From Sphingopyxis sp. (GTDB lineage Bacteria; Pseudomonadota; Alphaproteobacteria; Sphingomonadales; Sphingomonadaceae): 64,000 nucleotides of DNA. The notes under the pieces are model-generated. The model searched no databases and had not been told where the DNA came from. It saw only the letters and a program-made list of their open reading frames with translations. Below, one piece after another: positions 16,499-25,113 of the stretch. The DNA is taken from the NCBI GenBank assembly GCA_002733865.1, contig NVXM01000003.1:202336-266335 (forward strand), given 5' to 3'. A program made the translations under genes and the position numbers. Within the stretch, counting starts at the first letter, position 1, and every line of letters begins with the position of its first letter.

Positions 16499-17353
16499 TC
16501 AAGCCGCGTCTTTCCATGCCATCATATAGCCCATCACCCGGGCCAGCGTCTCGCGCAGTTCCTTGCGGTGGACGACCATGTCGATCATGCCGTGCTCGAG
16601 CAGATATTCGGCGGTCTGGAAGCCCTCGGGCAGTTTCTCGCGGATGGTATTCTCGATCACCCGCTGCCCGGCAAAGCCGATCATCGCGCCGGGTTCGGAA
16701 ATATGCACGTCGCCGAGCATCGCATAGCTGGCGGTGACGCCACCGGTTGTCGGGTCGGTGAGCACGACGATGAACGGGATGCCCGCCTCGCGCAGCATCG
16801 AGATGGCGACCGTGGTCTTCGGCATCTGCATCAGCGACAATATGCCTTCCTGCATCCGTGCACCGCCGGCGGCGGTGAAGATGATATAGGGGCACTGGTC
16901 CTTGAGCGCGCGCTTGGCACCGTCGACAAAGGCCTGGCCGACGGCGAGACCCATCGAGCCGCCCATGAAGGAAAAATCCTGCACGCCGACGACGCAGGGG
17001 ATCAATTCGATCGTGCCCTTGACGTTGATCAGCGCATCCTGCTCGCCGGTCTTGGTCCGTGCGTCCTTCAGCCGGTCGGCATATTTCTTCTGGTCCTTGA
17101 ACTTGAGCGGATCTTCCTGGACCTTGGCCCAGGGGATCAGCTTCCAGCTGTTCTCGTCCATGATCTGGGCAAAGCGGACCATCGGCCCGATGCGGCCATG
17201 ATGCTCGCATTTCGGGCAGATATACATATTGTCCTGATATTCCTTGAGGAACACCATCGCGTCGCATTTCTTGCATTTATGCCAGAGATTTTCGGGCGTT
17301 TCGCGCTTGGTAATCGACGCGATCTTGTTGCGGACATTGCTTAGCCAGGACAT
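16499..17353 (-). CDS. accD: Acetyl-CoA carboxylase carboxyltransferase subunit beta
   Basis: Transfers the carboxyl group from biotin to acetyl-CoA for fatty acid synthesis, with AccA. 284 residues. The N-terminal zinc ribbon has C27-x2-C30 and C46-x2-C49; the crotonase-like core shows [22 protein letters not shown] and [22 protein letters not shown] at 17353. Part of the trp-accD-folC cluster, with a palindromic repeat in the spacer on each side. Confidence 0.97.
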   Translation of the reverse strand: MSWLSNVRNKIASITKRETPENLWHKCKKCDAMVFLKEYQDNMYICPKCEHHGRIGPMVRFAQIMDENSWKLIPWAKVQEDPLKFKDQKKYADRLKDARTKTGEQDALINVKGTIELIPCVVGVQDFSFMGGSMGLAVGQAFVDGAKRALKDQCPYIIFTAAGGARMQEGILSLMQMPKTTVAISMLREAGIPFIVVLTDPTTGGVTASYAMLGDVHISEPGAMIGFAGQRVIENTIREKLPEGFQTAEYLLEHGMIDMVVHRKELRETLARVMGYMMAWKDAA

Positions 17354-17370
17354 ATTATCATTCCTCTATT

Positions 17371-17441
17371 CCGTTCGCATCGAGCGCAGTCGAGATGCCG
17401 GTTTTGGCGGCCTGTGTCTCGACTGCGCTCGACACGAACGG
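17371..17441. repeat. Palindromic intergenic repeat, TCGAGCGNAGTCGAGA type (copy 1)
   Basis: Arms CCGTTCG...TCGAGCGCAGTCGAGA and TCTCGACTGCGCTCGA...CGAACGG enclose about 20 bases. A second copy is at 19760-19830. It lies in the trpA-accD spacer. This unit is of the kind widely scattered in sphingomonad genomes. Confidence 0.85.
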
Positions 17442-17450
17442 GGTTCGAAT

Positions 17451-18245
17451 TCAAGTCTCTCTAGCCGCCCTGATAGCATCGGAAAGCGACTTTACATAGT
17501 CCCTGACGTGCGGCCCGGCATCCTTGCCATATTGGCCGACAATCTCGACGATCGCCGAGCCGACGACGACGCCATCGGCGACGCGGGCAATGTCGGCGGC
17601 CTGTTCGGGCGTGCGCACGCCGAAACCGACGGCGACGGGCAGGGCGGTGCCGGCTTTGAGCCGTGCGACCGCTTCCTCGATGCTGGCCTGCGCCGCCTGC
17701 TGCTGGCCGGTGATGCCGGCGACCGAGACATAATAGAGAAAGCCGCTGGCGTTGTTCAGGATGGTGGGCAGGCGCTCGGCATCGGTGGTCGGGGTGGCGA
17801 GGCGGATCACCGCCACGTCGCGAGCGCGCAGGGCGTCGCCGAGGCTTTCGTCTTCCTCGACCGGAATATCGACGCAGATCACCGCGTCGACGCCGGCATC
17901 GACGCAGGCATTGGCGAACCATTCGGAGCCGCGGATGGTCATCGGATTGGCATAGCCCATCAGTACCAGCGGGATGTCGGGATGGCGCTGGCGGAATTCC
18001 TTGGCCATGTTAAAGATATCAGCGGTTTTCGTACCCGCAGTCAGACTGCGGATATCCGCTTCCTGGATCGAGGGGCCGTCGGCCATTGGATCGGTGAACG
18101 GCATGCCGAGTTCGATGATATCGGCACCGCCTTCGACGAGGGCGTCGAGAATGGGACCGGTATCGGCAGGGGTCGGGTCGCCAGCAGTGACGAATGCGAC
18201 GAGCGCTGCGCGGTCGGCGGGGAAGGATTGGGAGAGACGGGTCAT
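17451..18245 (-). CDS. trpA: Tryptophan synthase alpha chain
   Basis: Cleaves indole-3-glycerol phosphate to indole and glyceraldehyde-3-phosphate; indole channels to TrpB. 264 residues from the ATG at 18245, chosen because a GAGGGAGAGGG site precedes it and MTRLSQSF is a normal TrpA opening. Motifs: FVTAGDPTP, IIELGMPFTDPMADGPSIQEA with catalytic Glu, VLMGYANP, GFLYYVSVAGITG and VAVGFGVRTPEQA. Downstream of trpB with an unusually long, structured 265-base spacer. Confidence 0.96.
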   Translation of the reverse strand: MTRLSQSFPADRAALVAFVTAGDPTPADTGPILDALVEGGADIIELGMPFTDPMADGPSIQEADIRSLTAGTKTADIFNMAKEFRQRHPDIPLVLMGYANPMTIRGSEWFANACVDAGVDAVICVDIPVEEDESLGDALRARDVAVIRLATPTTDAERLPTILNNASGFLYYVSVAGITGQQQAAQASIEEAVARLKAGTALPVAVGFGVRTPEQAADIARVADGVVVGSAIVEIVGQYGKDAGPHVRDYVKSLSDAIRAARET

Positions 18246-18265
18246 GATACCCTCTCCCTCATGGG

Positions 18266-18353
18266 AGTTTGGTTCGGTTTCAGGTAAAACATGCTCCCAG
18301 CATATTTTTGAAGTGATCCGGGGGATCGCTTCGGCCTGAAACCGAACCAAACT
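18266..18353. repeat. 19-base perfect inverted repeat in the trpB-trpA spacer
   Basis: AGTTTGGTTCGGTTTCAGG (18266-18284) is the exact reverse complement of 18335-18353, with a 50-base interior that contains GATCC-ggg-GGATC. It ends 21 bases before the trpA start, so in the operon transcript it would form a long hairpin in the trpA leader. Confidence 0.75.
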
Positions 18354-18473
18354 GGGTGCGCAAACTTGGCAGCTTGCTGCCTAGTTGGAGCTGGGTGAGG
18401 GTTTACCCACTCTCGATGGCAGAGCACCCTCATCCAACTGCGCCTAGCTTCGTTCCTCAGCAAGGCTTCGTAT

Positions 18474-18495
18474 CCTTCTCCCTTGAGGGAGAAGG
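18474..18495. repeat. Short palindromic repeat CCTTCTCCC-N4-GGGAGAAGG (copy 2)
   Basis: Same perfect 9-base stem as at 10676-10697, loop TTGA. It begins a longer unit reading leftward (to about 18426) with further pairing to the segment near 18380, as in sphingomonad intergenic repeats. Confidence 0.7.
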
Positions 18496-18510
18496 TTTGC
18501 ACATCCGCTC

Positions 18511-19746
18511 TCATATCTCCGTCCCCAAGGCCTCGGCAACGGTGAAAATATCCTTGTCGCCGCGACCGCACAGGTTCGCCAGAATGATCTGGTCGCGGTC
18601 CATCTTCACCGCCTCGCGGGTTACCGCAGCGATTGCGTGGGCCGGTTCCAGCGCCGGGATGATGCCTTCAGTGCGGCAGAGCAGCTGGAAGGCGTCGAGC
18701 GCTTCGGTATCGGTGGCGCTGTCATAGTCGACGCGGCCGGATTCCTTCAGCCAGCTGTGCTCGGGGCCGATGCCGGGATAGTCGAGGCCGGCGCTGATCG
18801 AATGGGCTTCGGTGATCTGGCCGTCTTCGTCTTGCAGCAGATAGGTCTTGTTGCCGTGGAGAATGCCGGGGCCGCCGCCGGCGAGGCTCGCGGCATGTTG
18901 CTTGTCGAGGCCATGGCCGGCCGCCTCGATGCCGAGCATTTTGACGTCGGGATCATCGAGAAACGGGTGGAACAGGCCGATGGCATTGCTGCCGCCGCCG
19001 ATGGCCGCGACCAGCATATCGGGCAGGCGGTTGATCCGCGCCAGCATCTGGGCGCGGGCTTCCTTGCCGATCACGCTTTGAAAATCGCGGACCAGCTCGG
19101 GATAGGGATGGGGGCCGGCGGCGGTGCCGATGATGTAGAAGGTGTCGTGGACATTGGCGACCCAGTCGCGCAGCGCCTCGTTCATCGCGTCTTTCAGCGT
19201 CGCCGCGCCGCTGGTCACCGAGACGACTTCTGCGCCGAGCAATTTCATCCGGAAGATATTCGGCTTCTGCCGCTCGATATCGGTCGCGCCCATGAAGATG
19301 GTGCAGGGCAGGTTGAAGCGAGCGCAGACGGTTGCGGTGGCGACGCCATGCTGGCCAGCGCCGGTTTCGGCGATGATTCTGGTCTTGCCCATGCGGATCG
19401 CGAGCAGGATCTGGCCGATGCAATTGTTGATCTTGTGCGCGCCGGTATGGTTGAGCTCGTCGCGCTTGAACCAGATTTGCGCGCCTTTGCCCTCGGGGGC
19501 CGTTTCGCGAACATGGTCGGTCAGGCGCTCGGCATAATAAAGCGGGCTGGGGCGACCGACATAATGTTCGAGCAGGTCGTTGAATTGCTCCTCGAACGCC
19601 GGGTCGGCCTGCGCCGCGCGATATTGTTTCTCCAGGTCCAGGATCAGCGGCATCAGCGTTTCGGCGACATAGCGGCCTCCGAATTCACCGAAATGGCCGC
19701 GCTCGTCGGGCTGGTTGCGGAAGCTGTTGGGGGGTGTCTGAGTCAT
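18511..19746 (-). CDS. trpB: Tryptophan synthase beta chain
   Basis: PLP enzyme that condenses indole with serine to tryptophan. 411 residues from the ATG at 19746. Motifs: [17 protein letters not shown] near the start, the PLP lysine in [28 protein letters not shown], and the phosphate-binding GGGSNAIG. An upstream in-frame extension runs into a palindromic repeat and is discarded. The ribosome site is weak, consistent with translation within an operon. Confidence 0.97.
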   Translation of the reverse strand: MTQTPPNSFRNQPDERGHFGEFGGRYVAETLMPLILDLEKQYRAAQADPAFEEQFNDLLEHYVGRPSPLYYAERLTDHVRETAPEGKGAQIWFKRDELNHTGAHKINNCIGQILLAIRMGKTRIIAETGAGQHGVATATVCARFNLPCTIFMGATDIERQKPNIFRMKLLGAEVVSVTSGAATLKDAMNEALRDWVANVHDTFYIIGTAAGPHPYPELVRDFQSVIGKEARAQMLARINRLPDMLVAAIGGGSNAIGLFHPFLDDPDVKMLGIEAAGHGLDKQHAASLAGGGPGILHGNKTYLLQDEDGQITEAHSISAGLDYPGIGPEHSWLKESGRVDYDSATDTEALDAFQLLCRTEGIIPALEPAHAIAAVTREAVKMDRDQIILANLCGRGDKDIFTVAEALGTEI

Positions 19747-19759
19747 GGGTTCAAAATAT

Positions 19760-19830
19760 CCGTTCGCATCGAGCGAAGTCGAGATGCATCTGTGATCGGC
19801 CTGTGTCTCGATTTCGCTCGACACGAACGG
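19760..19830. repeat. Palindromic intergenic repeat, TCGAGCGNAGTCGAGA type (copy 2)
   Basis: Same arms as the copy at 17371-17441 (CCGTTCG, TCGAGCGAAGTCGAGA, then the complementary arm ending CGAACGG). It fills the trpF-trpB spacer almost exactly. Confidence 0.85.
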
Positions 19831-19833
19831 ATG

Positions 19834-20478
19834 CTATCTTGCTTCGTCAAATTCCTGCACCGCTTGGCAAAAGGCGGCGATTCTGTCCACCTGTTTGACG
19901 CCGGGGGCGGACTCGACGCCGGAGGAGACATCGACCAAGGGCGGACTAGTGGCGGTCAGGGCGTCCTGGACATTGTCCGGATCGAGACCGCCAGCGAGGC
20001 CCCAGTCGACCTCGTGCTGGTGTCCGGCGAGCAGGGACCAGTCGAAGGATGTTCCGGTGCCGCCGGGCAAGGCCCTGGCCGGTGCGTCGAACAGCAGGCG
20101 GTCGACTGCGCCAACATAGCGACCGCTTTTGGCGAGGCCCGCGCGGTTGCGTACCCCGACGGCCTTCCAGATTTCCAGTTCCGATTTGGCCCGCACCAGT
20201 TTCACCCATTCCGGTGTCTCGCTGCCGTGGAATTGCACGACATCGGGTTTGATGTCGCCAATCGCCTTGCCGGTCAGTTTGGGATCGGCATTGACCAGCA
20301 GCAGCACGGTCCTGATCCGGTCGCCGGCATGGGCGCGCAGCTGTGCGGCGCGTTCCAGCGAGACATGACGGGGGCTTTTCTCGAAATGGACGAGGCCGAT
20401 ATGGGTCGCGCCCGATTCGATGGCCGCGTCGATGGCGGTTTCTGTGGAGAGGCCGCAGATCTTGATTTGGGTTTTCAT
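19834..20478 (-). CDS. trpF: Phosphoribosylanthranilate isomerase
   Basis: Third step of tryptophan synthesis from anthranilate. 214 residues from the ATG at 20478. Opens MKTQIKICGLSTE with the catalytic Cys; VQFHGSE and the late DVSSGVESAPGVK phosphate loop with the expected acid are present. The upstream in-frame extension overlaps the next palindromic repeat. Order trpF-trpB-trpA is standard for alphaproteobacteria; trpC, D, E and G are elsewhere. Confidence 0.96.
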   Translation of the reverse strand: MKTQIKICGLSTETAIDAAIESGATHIGLVHFEKSPRHVSLERAAQLRAHAGDRIRTVLLLVNADPKLTGKAIGDIKPDVVQFHGSETPEWVKLVRAKSELEIWKAVGVRNRAGLAKSGRYVGAVDRLLFDAPARALPGGTGTSFDWSLLAGHQHEVDWGLAGGLDPDNVQDALTATSPPLVDVSSGVESAPGVKQVDRIAAFCQAVQEFDEAR

Positions 20479-20505
20479 GGGGCAGCTACTAGCGGAACAA
20501 ACAAT

Positions 20506-20589
20506 ATTCGTCATCCTGAACTTGTTTCAGGACCCGGGCCGATTATGCTGTACCGGAAGAGATCCTGAAACAAGTTCAGGATGACGAAT
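20506..20589. repeat. 27-base perfect inverted repeat, TCATCCTGAACTTGTTTCAG type
   Basis: Left arm 20506-20532 and right arm 20563-20589 are exact reverse complements around a 30-base loop; core GTCATCCTGAACTTG then TTTCAGGA. It occupies the pyrF-trpF spacer. A degenerate related unit is at 10645-10664. Confidence 0.9.
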
Positions 20590-20608
20590 CTGTTGCCCTG
20601 AGCGTGCC

Positions 20609-21283
20609 TTAAAGCGTCGCCTCAATCGCGCGCGCCGCAGCGTTGGGATCTTCCGCGCCGGTGATCGGCCGGCCGATGACCAGCACGCTGGCGCCATTGT
20701 CGCGCGCCTGCGCCGGTGTCACCGCGCGCTTCTGGTCGCCCAAGGCGCCGCCCTTGGAGCGCAGACCGGGGACGACGAAAAAGCCGTCTTTCCAGATCTT
20801 GTGCGCGGCTTTCACTTCATTGCCGGAGCAGACGATGCCGTCGAGGCCGGCTTCCTGAGCGAGGCCAGCGAGCCGTTCGACCTGGTCATGCGGGGTGCCG
20901 CTATAGCCGATCCGGCCCATATCGCGCTCGTCGAGCGAGGTCAGCAAAGTGACTCCGACGATCTTGGTATTGCCGTTCGCCGCTGCTTTGGCATCTTCCA
21001 TCATCGCGCGACCGCCGGAAGCGTGGATGGTCACGATCGCGGGTTCCAGAACATTGATCGCCTGCATCGCCTTGGCGACGGTATTGGGAATGTCGTGCAA
21101 TTTCAGATCGAGAAAGATCGGCAGGCCGAGCTTCTGGATTTCGTGCACGCCATGATGGCCGTGGGCGCAAAAAAATTCGAGTCCGAGTTTCAGGCCGCCG
21201 ACATGGCCCTTGACCGAGTTGGCAATTTCGAGGGCCCGGTCGAGATCAGGCGTGTCGAGTGCAACGAAGATCGGGTTGCTCAT
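20609..21283 (-). CDS. pyrF: Orotidine 5'-phosphate decarboxylase
   Basis: Last step of UMP synthesis. 224 residues. Begins MSNPIFVALDTPD; the catalytic DxKxxD array is FLDLKLHDIPNTV; VVPGLRSKGG and ASVLVIGRPITGAEDP form the phosphate-binding end. The ATG overlaps the LapA-domain gene stop by four bases (ATGA type), so the two are translationally coupled. Confidence 0.97.
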   Translation of the reverse strand: MSNPIFVALDTPDLDRALEIANSVKGHVGGLKLGLEFFCAHGHHGVHEIQKLGLPIFLDLKLHDIPNTVAKAMQAINVLEPAIVTIHASGGRAMMEDAKAAANGNTKIVGVTLLTSLDERDMGRIGYSGTPHDQVERLAGLAQEAGLDGIVCSGNEVKAAHKIWKDGFFVVPGLRSKGGALGDQKRAVTPAQARDNGASVLVIGRPITGAEDPNAAARAIEATL

Positions 21284-21630
21284 AGGTCGGACGCCTTGGT
21301 GCTATCGACCGATGAGACGGCCGGTTCGGGCTCTGACGCGGCTGCGGGGCGCGGTGTCGGCGAACGGGTTGTTGCGGCGGGAGGCACCGGAGCCGGTTTT
21401 GCCGCTTCTTCCAGTGTCCTGATCCGGCGTCTGAGCCGCCATCCGGTCCCCCGGAACAGCAGCCAGGTGGGTATGAAACCGATCAGGAAGGCACCGACAA
21501 CGAAGGTGGAAACCCGGGCTTCAACCACGGCTGCGCCAAGGTCCAGCGAGGACCTCGCTTCATTGGTCCACCAGAAGATGAAGGTCGCGACAAGCAGAAG
21601 AACCCAGAACAGGATTTTGATAAATTGCAT
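21280..21630 (-). CDS. lapA: LapA domain (DUF1049) inner-membrane protein
   Basis: 116 residues with two N-terminal TM helices (IKILFWVLLLVATFIFWWTNE and a second around residues 40-62) followed by a basic stretch RLRRRIRTLEE and a Pro/Ala-rich cytoplasmic tail. This matches the LapA/DUF1049 family, which in E. coli assists LapB in regulating lipopolysaccharide synthesis. It commonly precedes pyrF in this group. Family assignment is good; the exact role here is inferred. Confidence 0.8.
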   Translation of the reverse strand: MQFIKILFWVLLLVATFIFWWTNEARSSLDLGAAVVEARVSTFVVGAFLIGFIPTWLLFRGTGWRLRRRIRTLEEAAKPAPVPPAATTRSPTPRPAAASEPEPAVSSVDSTKASDL

Positions 21631-21715
21631 CTCTCACCTTCTTTTCGTGTGCCGGCCATCCTAGCCCGAAAAGGGGCGGGTGGCCAGATGCTATGCGTCG
21701 GCGGCGAAAAGCGGC

Positions 21716-23017
21716 CTATTCGCCGAAGACGCGCGAGAAGATCGTGTCGACATGCTTGAAGTGATAATCGAGGTTAAAGCGTTCCTCGAGCTCTGCATCG
21801 GAGAGTTTTGCGCTGACGTCCGGGTCGGCCTTGAGCAGGTCGAGCAGAGCGATTTCGCCGTCCGATTCCCACACTTTCATCGCGTTGCGCTGGACGATGC
21901 GGTAGCTATCCTCGCGGCTGATGCCGGCCTGGGTCAGGGCGAGCAGCACCCGCTGCGAATGGACGAGGCCGCCCATGCGGTCGAGATTCTTTTGCATGCG
22001 TTCTGGATAGATCAGCAATTTTTCAATCACGCCGGTCAGTCGTGCCAGCGAGAAGTCGAGGGTGATCGTCGCGTCCGGTCCGATCATCCGCTCGACCGAG
22101 CTGTGCGAGATATCGCGCTCGTGCCACAGCGCGACATTTTCCATCGCCGGCAGGGCGTAGCTGCGCACCATGCGGGTGAGGCCGGTGAGATTTTCGGTCA
22201 GGATTGGGTTGCGCTTGTGCGGCATCGCGCTCGAGCCCTTCTGGCCCGGCGAAAAATATTCTTCTGCCTCCAGCACTTCGGTGCGCTGCAGGTGGCGGAT
22301 TTCGACGGCGAGTCGTTCGACCGACGAGGCGATCACGCCGAGCGTGGCAAAAAATTGCGCATGGCGGTCGCGCGGGATGACCTGCGTCGAGACGGGTTCC
22401 ACGGCGAGGCCCAGTTTCTCTGCTACATGCTCCTCAACCCTGGGATCGATATTGGCGAAGGTGCCGACCGCGCCGGAAATGGCGCAGGTGGCGATTTCCT
22501 TGCGTGCAGCGACCAGCCGTTCGCGGTTCCGCTCGAATTCGGCATAGGCTTGTGCCAGTTTGAGGCCGAAGGTTACCGGCTCTCCGTGGATGCCGTGGCT
22601 GCGACCGATGGTCGGGGTGAACTTGTGCTCATAGGCGCGTTTCTTGATCGCGGCGAGCAGGGCGTCGATATCGGCCAGCAAGATGTCGGACGCGCGTGCC
22701 AGCTGCACCGCGAGGCAGGTGTCGAGCACGTCGCTGGAGGTCATGCCCTGATGCATGAAGCGGGCTTCCTCGCCGACATTTTCCGCAACGTTGGTCAGGA
22801 AAGCGATTACGTCATGCTTCACTTCGCGCTCGATCTCGTCGATCCGCTCGACATCGAACTTGCCCTTGGCCCAGATCGCTTCCGCCGCTTCCTTTGGCAC
22901 CACACCCAGTTCGGCCAGCGCATCGGTGGCGTGCGCCTCGATCTCGAACCAGATCTGGAATTTGGATTCGGGTTCCCAGATAGCGGTCATTTCGGGGCGG
23001 GAATAGCGTGGGATCAT
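21716..23017 (-). CDS. purB: Adenylosuccinate lyase
   Basis: Purine pathway lyase acting on SAICAR and adenylosuccinate. 433 residues. Starts MIPRYSRPEMTAIW; family signature SSAMPHKRNPILTENLTG carries the catalytic Ser loop, with GRSHGIHGEP and MTSSDVLDT also in place. Divergent from the phosphofructokinase gene. Confidence 0.96.
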   Translation of the reverse strand: MIPRYSRPEMTAIWEPESKFQIWFEIEAHATDALAELGVVPKEAAEAIWAKGKFDVERIDEIEREVKHDVIAFLTNVAENVGEEARFMHQGMTSSDVLDTCLAVQLARASDILLADIDALLAAIKKRAYEHKFTPTIGRSHGIHGEPVTFGLKLAQAYAEFERNRERLVAARKEIATCAISGAVGTFANIDPRVEEHVAEKLGLAVEPVSTQVIPRDRHAQFFATLGVIASSVERLAVEIRHLQRTEVLEAEEYFSPGQKGSSAMPHKRNPILTENLTGLTRMVRSYALPAMENVALWHERDISHSSVERMIGPDATITLDFSLARLTGVIEKLLIYPERMQKNLDRMGGLVHSQRVLLALTQAGISREDSYRIVQRNAMKVWESDGEIALLDLLKADPDVSAKLSDAELEERFNLDYHFKHVDTIFSRVFGE

Positions 23018-23130
23018 GATCGGTCCTTGGACAAAGAGGATGATTGCGGCAATGAATTGCCTTGATTTGCCGCCCCGCTAGCACCTACGAATTGAGTCGG
23101 CAATGCAGCGGCCGAAACAGGGAGAATAAA

Positions 23131-24231
23131 ATGCGTTTGGCTATACTTACCGGCGGCGGAGACGTCCCGGGACTCAATCCCTGCATCCAGTCGATCGCGA
23201 CATCGGCCTGGCAGCGCGGCTGGGACGTGGTCGGCCTGCGTCGCGGCTGGGAAGGGGTGCTGGAAATCGATCCCGCCAATCCCTGGGCATCGGAGAATAG
23301 CGTGATGATGCTGGACCGCGACCAGGTGCGCGGTATTGACCGCCAGGGCGGCACGATCTTGCACAGCTCGCGCTGTGATCCCCGGACAACCGAGCAGGGA
23401 GACCAGACGCAAAAGGTGCTGGATGTTCTGGATGCGCTGGAAGTCGATGCGCTGATCACCATGGGCGGCGATGGAACCCTGAGATTCTCGGCCCATCTGT
23501 CGAGCCTGGGCCGCAACGTGATTTCCATTCCAAAGACAATGGACAATGATGTCTATGGCACGGATTATTGTATCGGATTTTCGACTGCCGTCACGCGTTC
23601 GGTGCAGGCGATCAACTCGCTGCGCACCACGGCGGCCAGCCATGAACGGATTGCGGTGATCGAATTGTTCGGGCGCCGGTCCGGCGAGACCGCTCTGGTC
23701 TCCGGCTTTCTTTCGCAGGCAGACCGGACGGTTATCGCCGAAGTGCCGGCCGATATGGAGATTTTGTTACCGCTTCTCCTGCAGGACAAGGAAGCGAACC
23801 CGGAGTCCTACGCCATCTGTCTGGTGTCCGAGGGTGCCCGGCTGTCGGGTGCAACGGACTATGCCGACGAGATCAACAAATCCAACACCAACCGTGACGG
23901 CCTGAATATCGGCACCCAGCTGGCGCGCGAAATCGAGGCGCGATCGGACCAGCGCACAATCGTCCAGGAACTCGCCTATCTGATGCGCGCCGGCGAACCG
24001 GATGCCATGGATCGGATGGTCGGCTTTGCCTTTGGCGCGCTGGCGGTGCAGCTGATCGAGCAGGACCGGATGGCCAATATGGTGTGCCTGACCGACGGCA
24101 ATTACGGTACGGTGCCGATCGGCACTCTGCTGGAAGACAGCAAGGGGGTGAATGTCTCCGGTCTTTACGATGCAAACCAGTATCGCGCCAATCTGATCCA
24201 GGTCGAAGGGATGCCGATGTTCCTCTATTGA
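23131..24231 (+). CDS. pfkA: 6-phosphofructokinase, clade with Gly/Lys donor-site residues
   Basis: Phosphorylates fructose-6-phosphate (or runs the reverse with pyrophosphate in some clades). 366 residues from the ATG at 23131 with AGGGAG upstream. Motifs: LTGGGDVPGLN, MGGDGTLRFS (G112-G113-D114-G115) and IPKTMDNDV (K135). In E. coli numbering this is Gly104 with Lys124. ATP enzymes of the bacterial type have Gly/Gly and pyrophosphate enzymes Asp/Lys; the Gly/Lys mix is known from plant and trypanosomatid-like ATP enzymes. Donor is therefore probably ATP but uncertain. Confidence 0.88.
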   Translation: MRLAILTGGGDVPGLNPCIQSIATSAWQRGWDVVGLRRGWEGVLEIDPANPWASENSVMMLDRDQVRGIDRQGGTILHSSRCDPRTTEQGDQTQKVLDVLDALEVDALITMGGDGTLRFSAHLSSLGRNVISIPKTMDNDVYGTDYCIGFSTAVTRSVQAINSLRTTAASHERIAVIELFGRRSGETALVSGFLSQADRTVIAEVPADMEILLPLLLQDKEANPESYAICLVSEGARLSGATDYADEINKSNTNRDGLNIGTQLAREIEARSDQRTIVQELAYLMRAGEPDAMDRMVGFAFGALAVQLIEQDRMANMVCLTDGNYGTVPIGTLLEDSKGVNVSGLYDANQYRANLIQVEGMPMFLY

Positions 24232-24261
24232 AGGGCAGGCGACAGGAGAATATCACACATC

Positions 24262-24966
24262 CTAGATCAAACCCTTTGCCCGGAAGGATGTATGGCCGTC
24301 GCGGCCGACGATGATATGGTCGTGTACAGCGATGCCGAGCGTGCGACCGGCGGCGCAAATATCCTTGGTGATCGCGATGTCCTGTCGACTGGGGGTGCTG
24401 TCGCCGCTGGGATGATTGTGCACCAGAATGATCGCCGCTGACCCCAGAACCAGTGCGCGCCTGATCACTTCGCGGGTATAAATCGCGGCCTGATCGATCG
24501 AACCTTCACTGACCAGTTCATCGCGGATGAGCCGATTTTTGCTGTCGAGATGCAGAACTCTGACACGCTCATGGCCAAGGTGGGCCATGTCCGCCCGCAA
24601 ATAGTCGAGCAATGCCTGCCAGCTTGACAATATGGGTTGAGAGCGGATTGGTTCGGAGATCAGGCGCAGAGCCGCCAGGCGGACAATCTTCAGCGCCGCG
24701 ACACTGGTTTCGCCCATGCCGGGAAAATTTTTGAGGGCATCGGGATCGGAAACCATAAGCCGCGAAAATCCGCCGAATTCCTCTATCAGCTGATTGGCCA
24801 GAGCTTTCGTATCACGGCGCGGAATGGCGAGTGCGAGCAGATATTCAACCAGTTCGTGGTCGTGCAGTCCGTCGCCCCGATCGGTCAATATCCGCTGCCG
24901 CAGCCTGGCGCGGTGGCCACTGCTGCTTGTCGGCAAGCCCGCCGGAATATCACTACGCTCGGACAT
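24262..24966 (-). CDS. radC: RadC family JAB/MPN-domain protein
   Basis: 234 residues from the ATG at 24966. N-terminal helix-hairpin-helix-like part (GGFSRLMVSDPDALKNFPGMGETSVAALK), then a JAB metalloprotease-like domain with the full zinc motif LVHNHPSGDSTPSRQD and an upstream Glu in DELVSEGSID. Despite the name its role in repair is disputed. Convergent with the phosphofructokinase gene, 30 bases apart. Confidence 0.93.
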   Translation of the reverse strand: MSERSDIPAGLPTSSSGHRARLRQRILTDRGDGLHDHELVEYLLALAIPRRDTKALANQLIEEFGGFSRLMVSDPDALKNFPGMGETSVAALKIVRLAALRLISEPIRSQPILSSWQALLDYLRADMAHLGHERVRVLHLDSKNRLIRDELVSEGSIDQAAIYTREVIRRALVLGSAAIILVHNHPSGDSTPSRQDIAITKDICAAGRTLGIAVHDHIIVGRDGHTSFRAKGLI

Positions 24967-25113
24967 GCCCTGTCTATAGTGAGAACAAATATAGAACGAA
25001 TGGATAATTTGGCGGAAGGCCGATTTTGTCCAACCCACCGCCTTAGCGGAAAACTCTGTCCCGCCATCACTTGTACATTGCAACTTCAGGAAGACTTCTG
25101 CATTTCAACCGCA

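Noticed and set aside
10676..18495. CRISPR-like repeats
   Set aside because: Repeats are dispersed single palindromes with no regular spacing, spacers or cas genes.
18637..20568. 643-codon plus-strand frame
   Set aside because: Runs antisense across trpB, a palindromic repeat and trpF, all of which have unmistakable family motifs.
21680..23065. 461-codon plus-strand frame
   Set aside because: Antisense to purB; no ribosome site and no recognisable domain.
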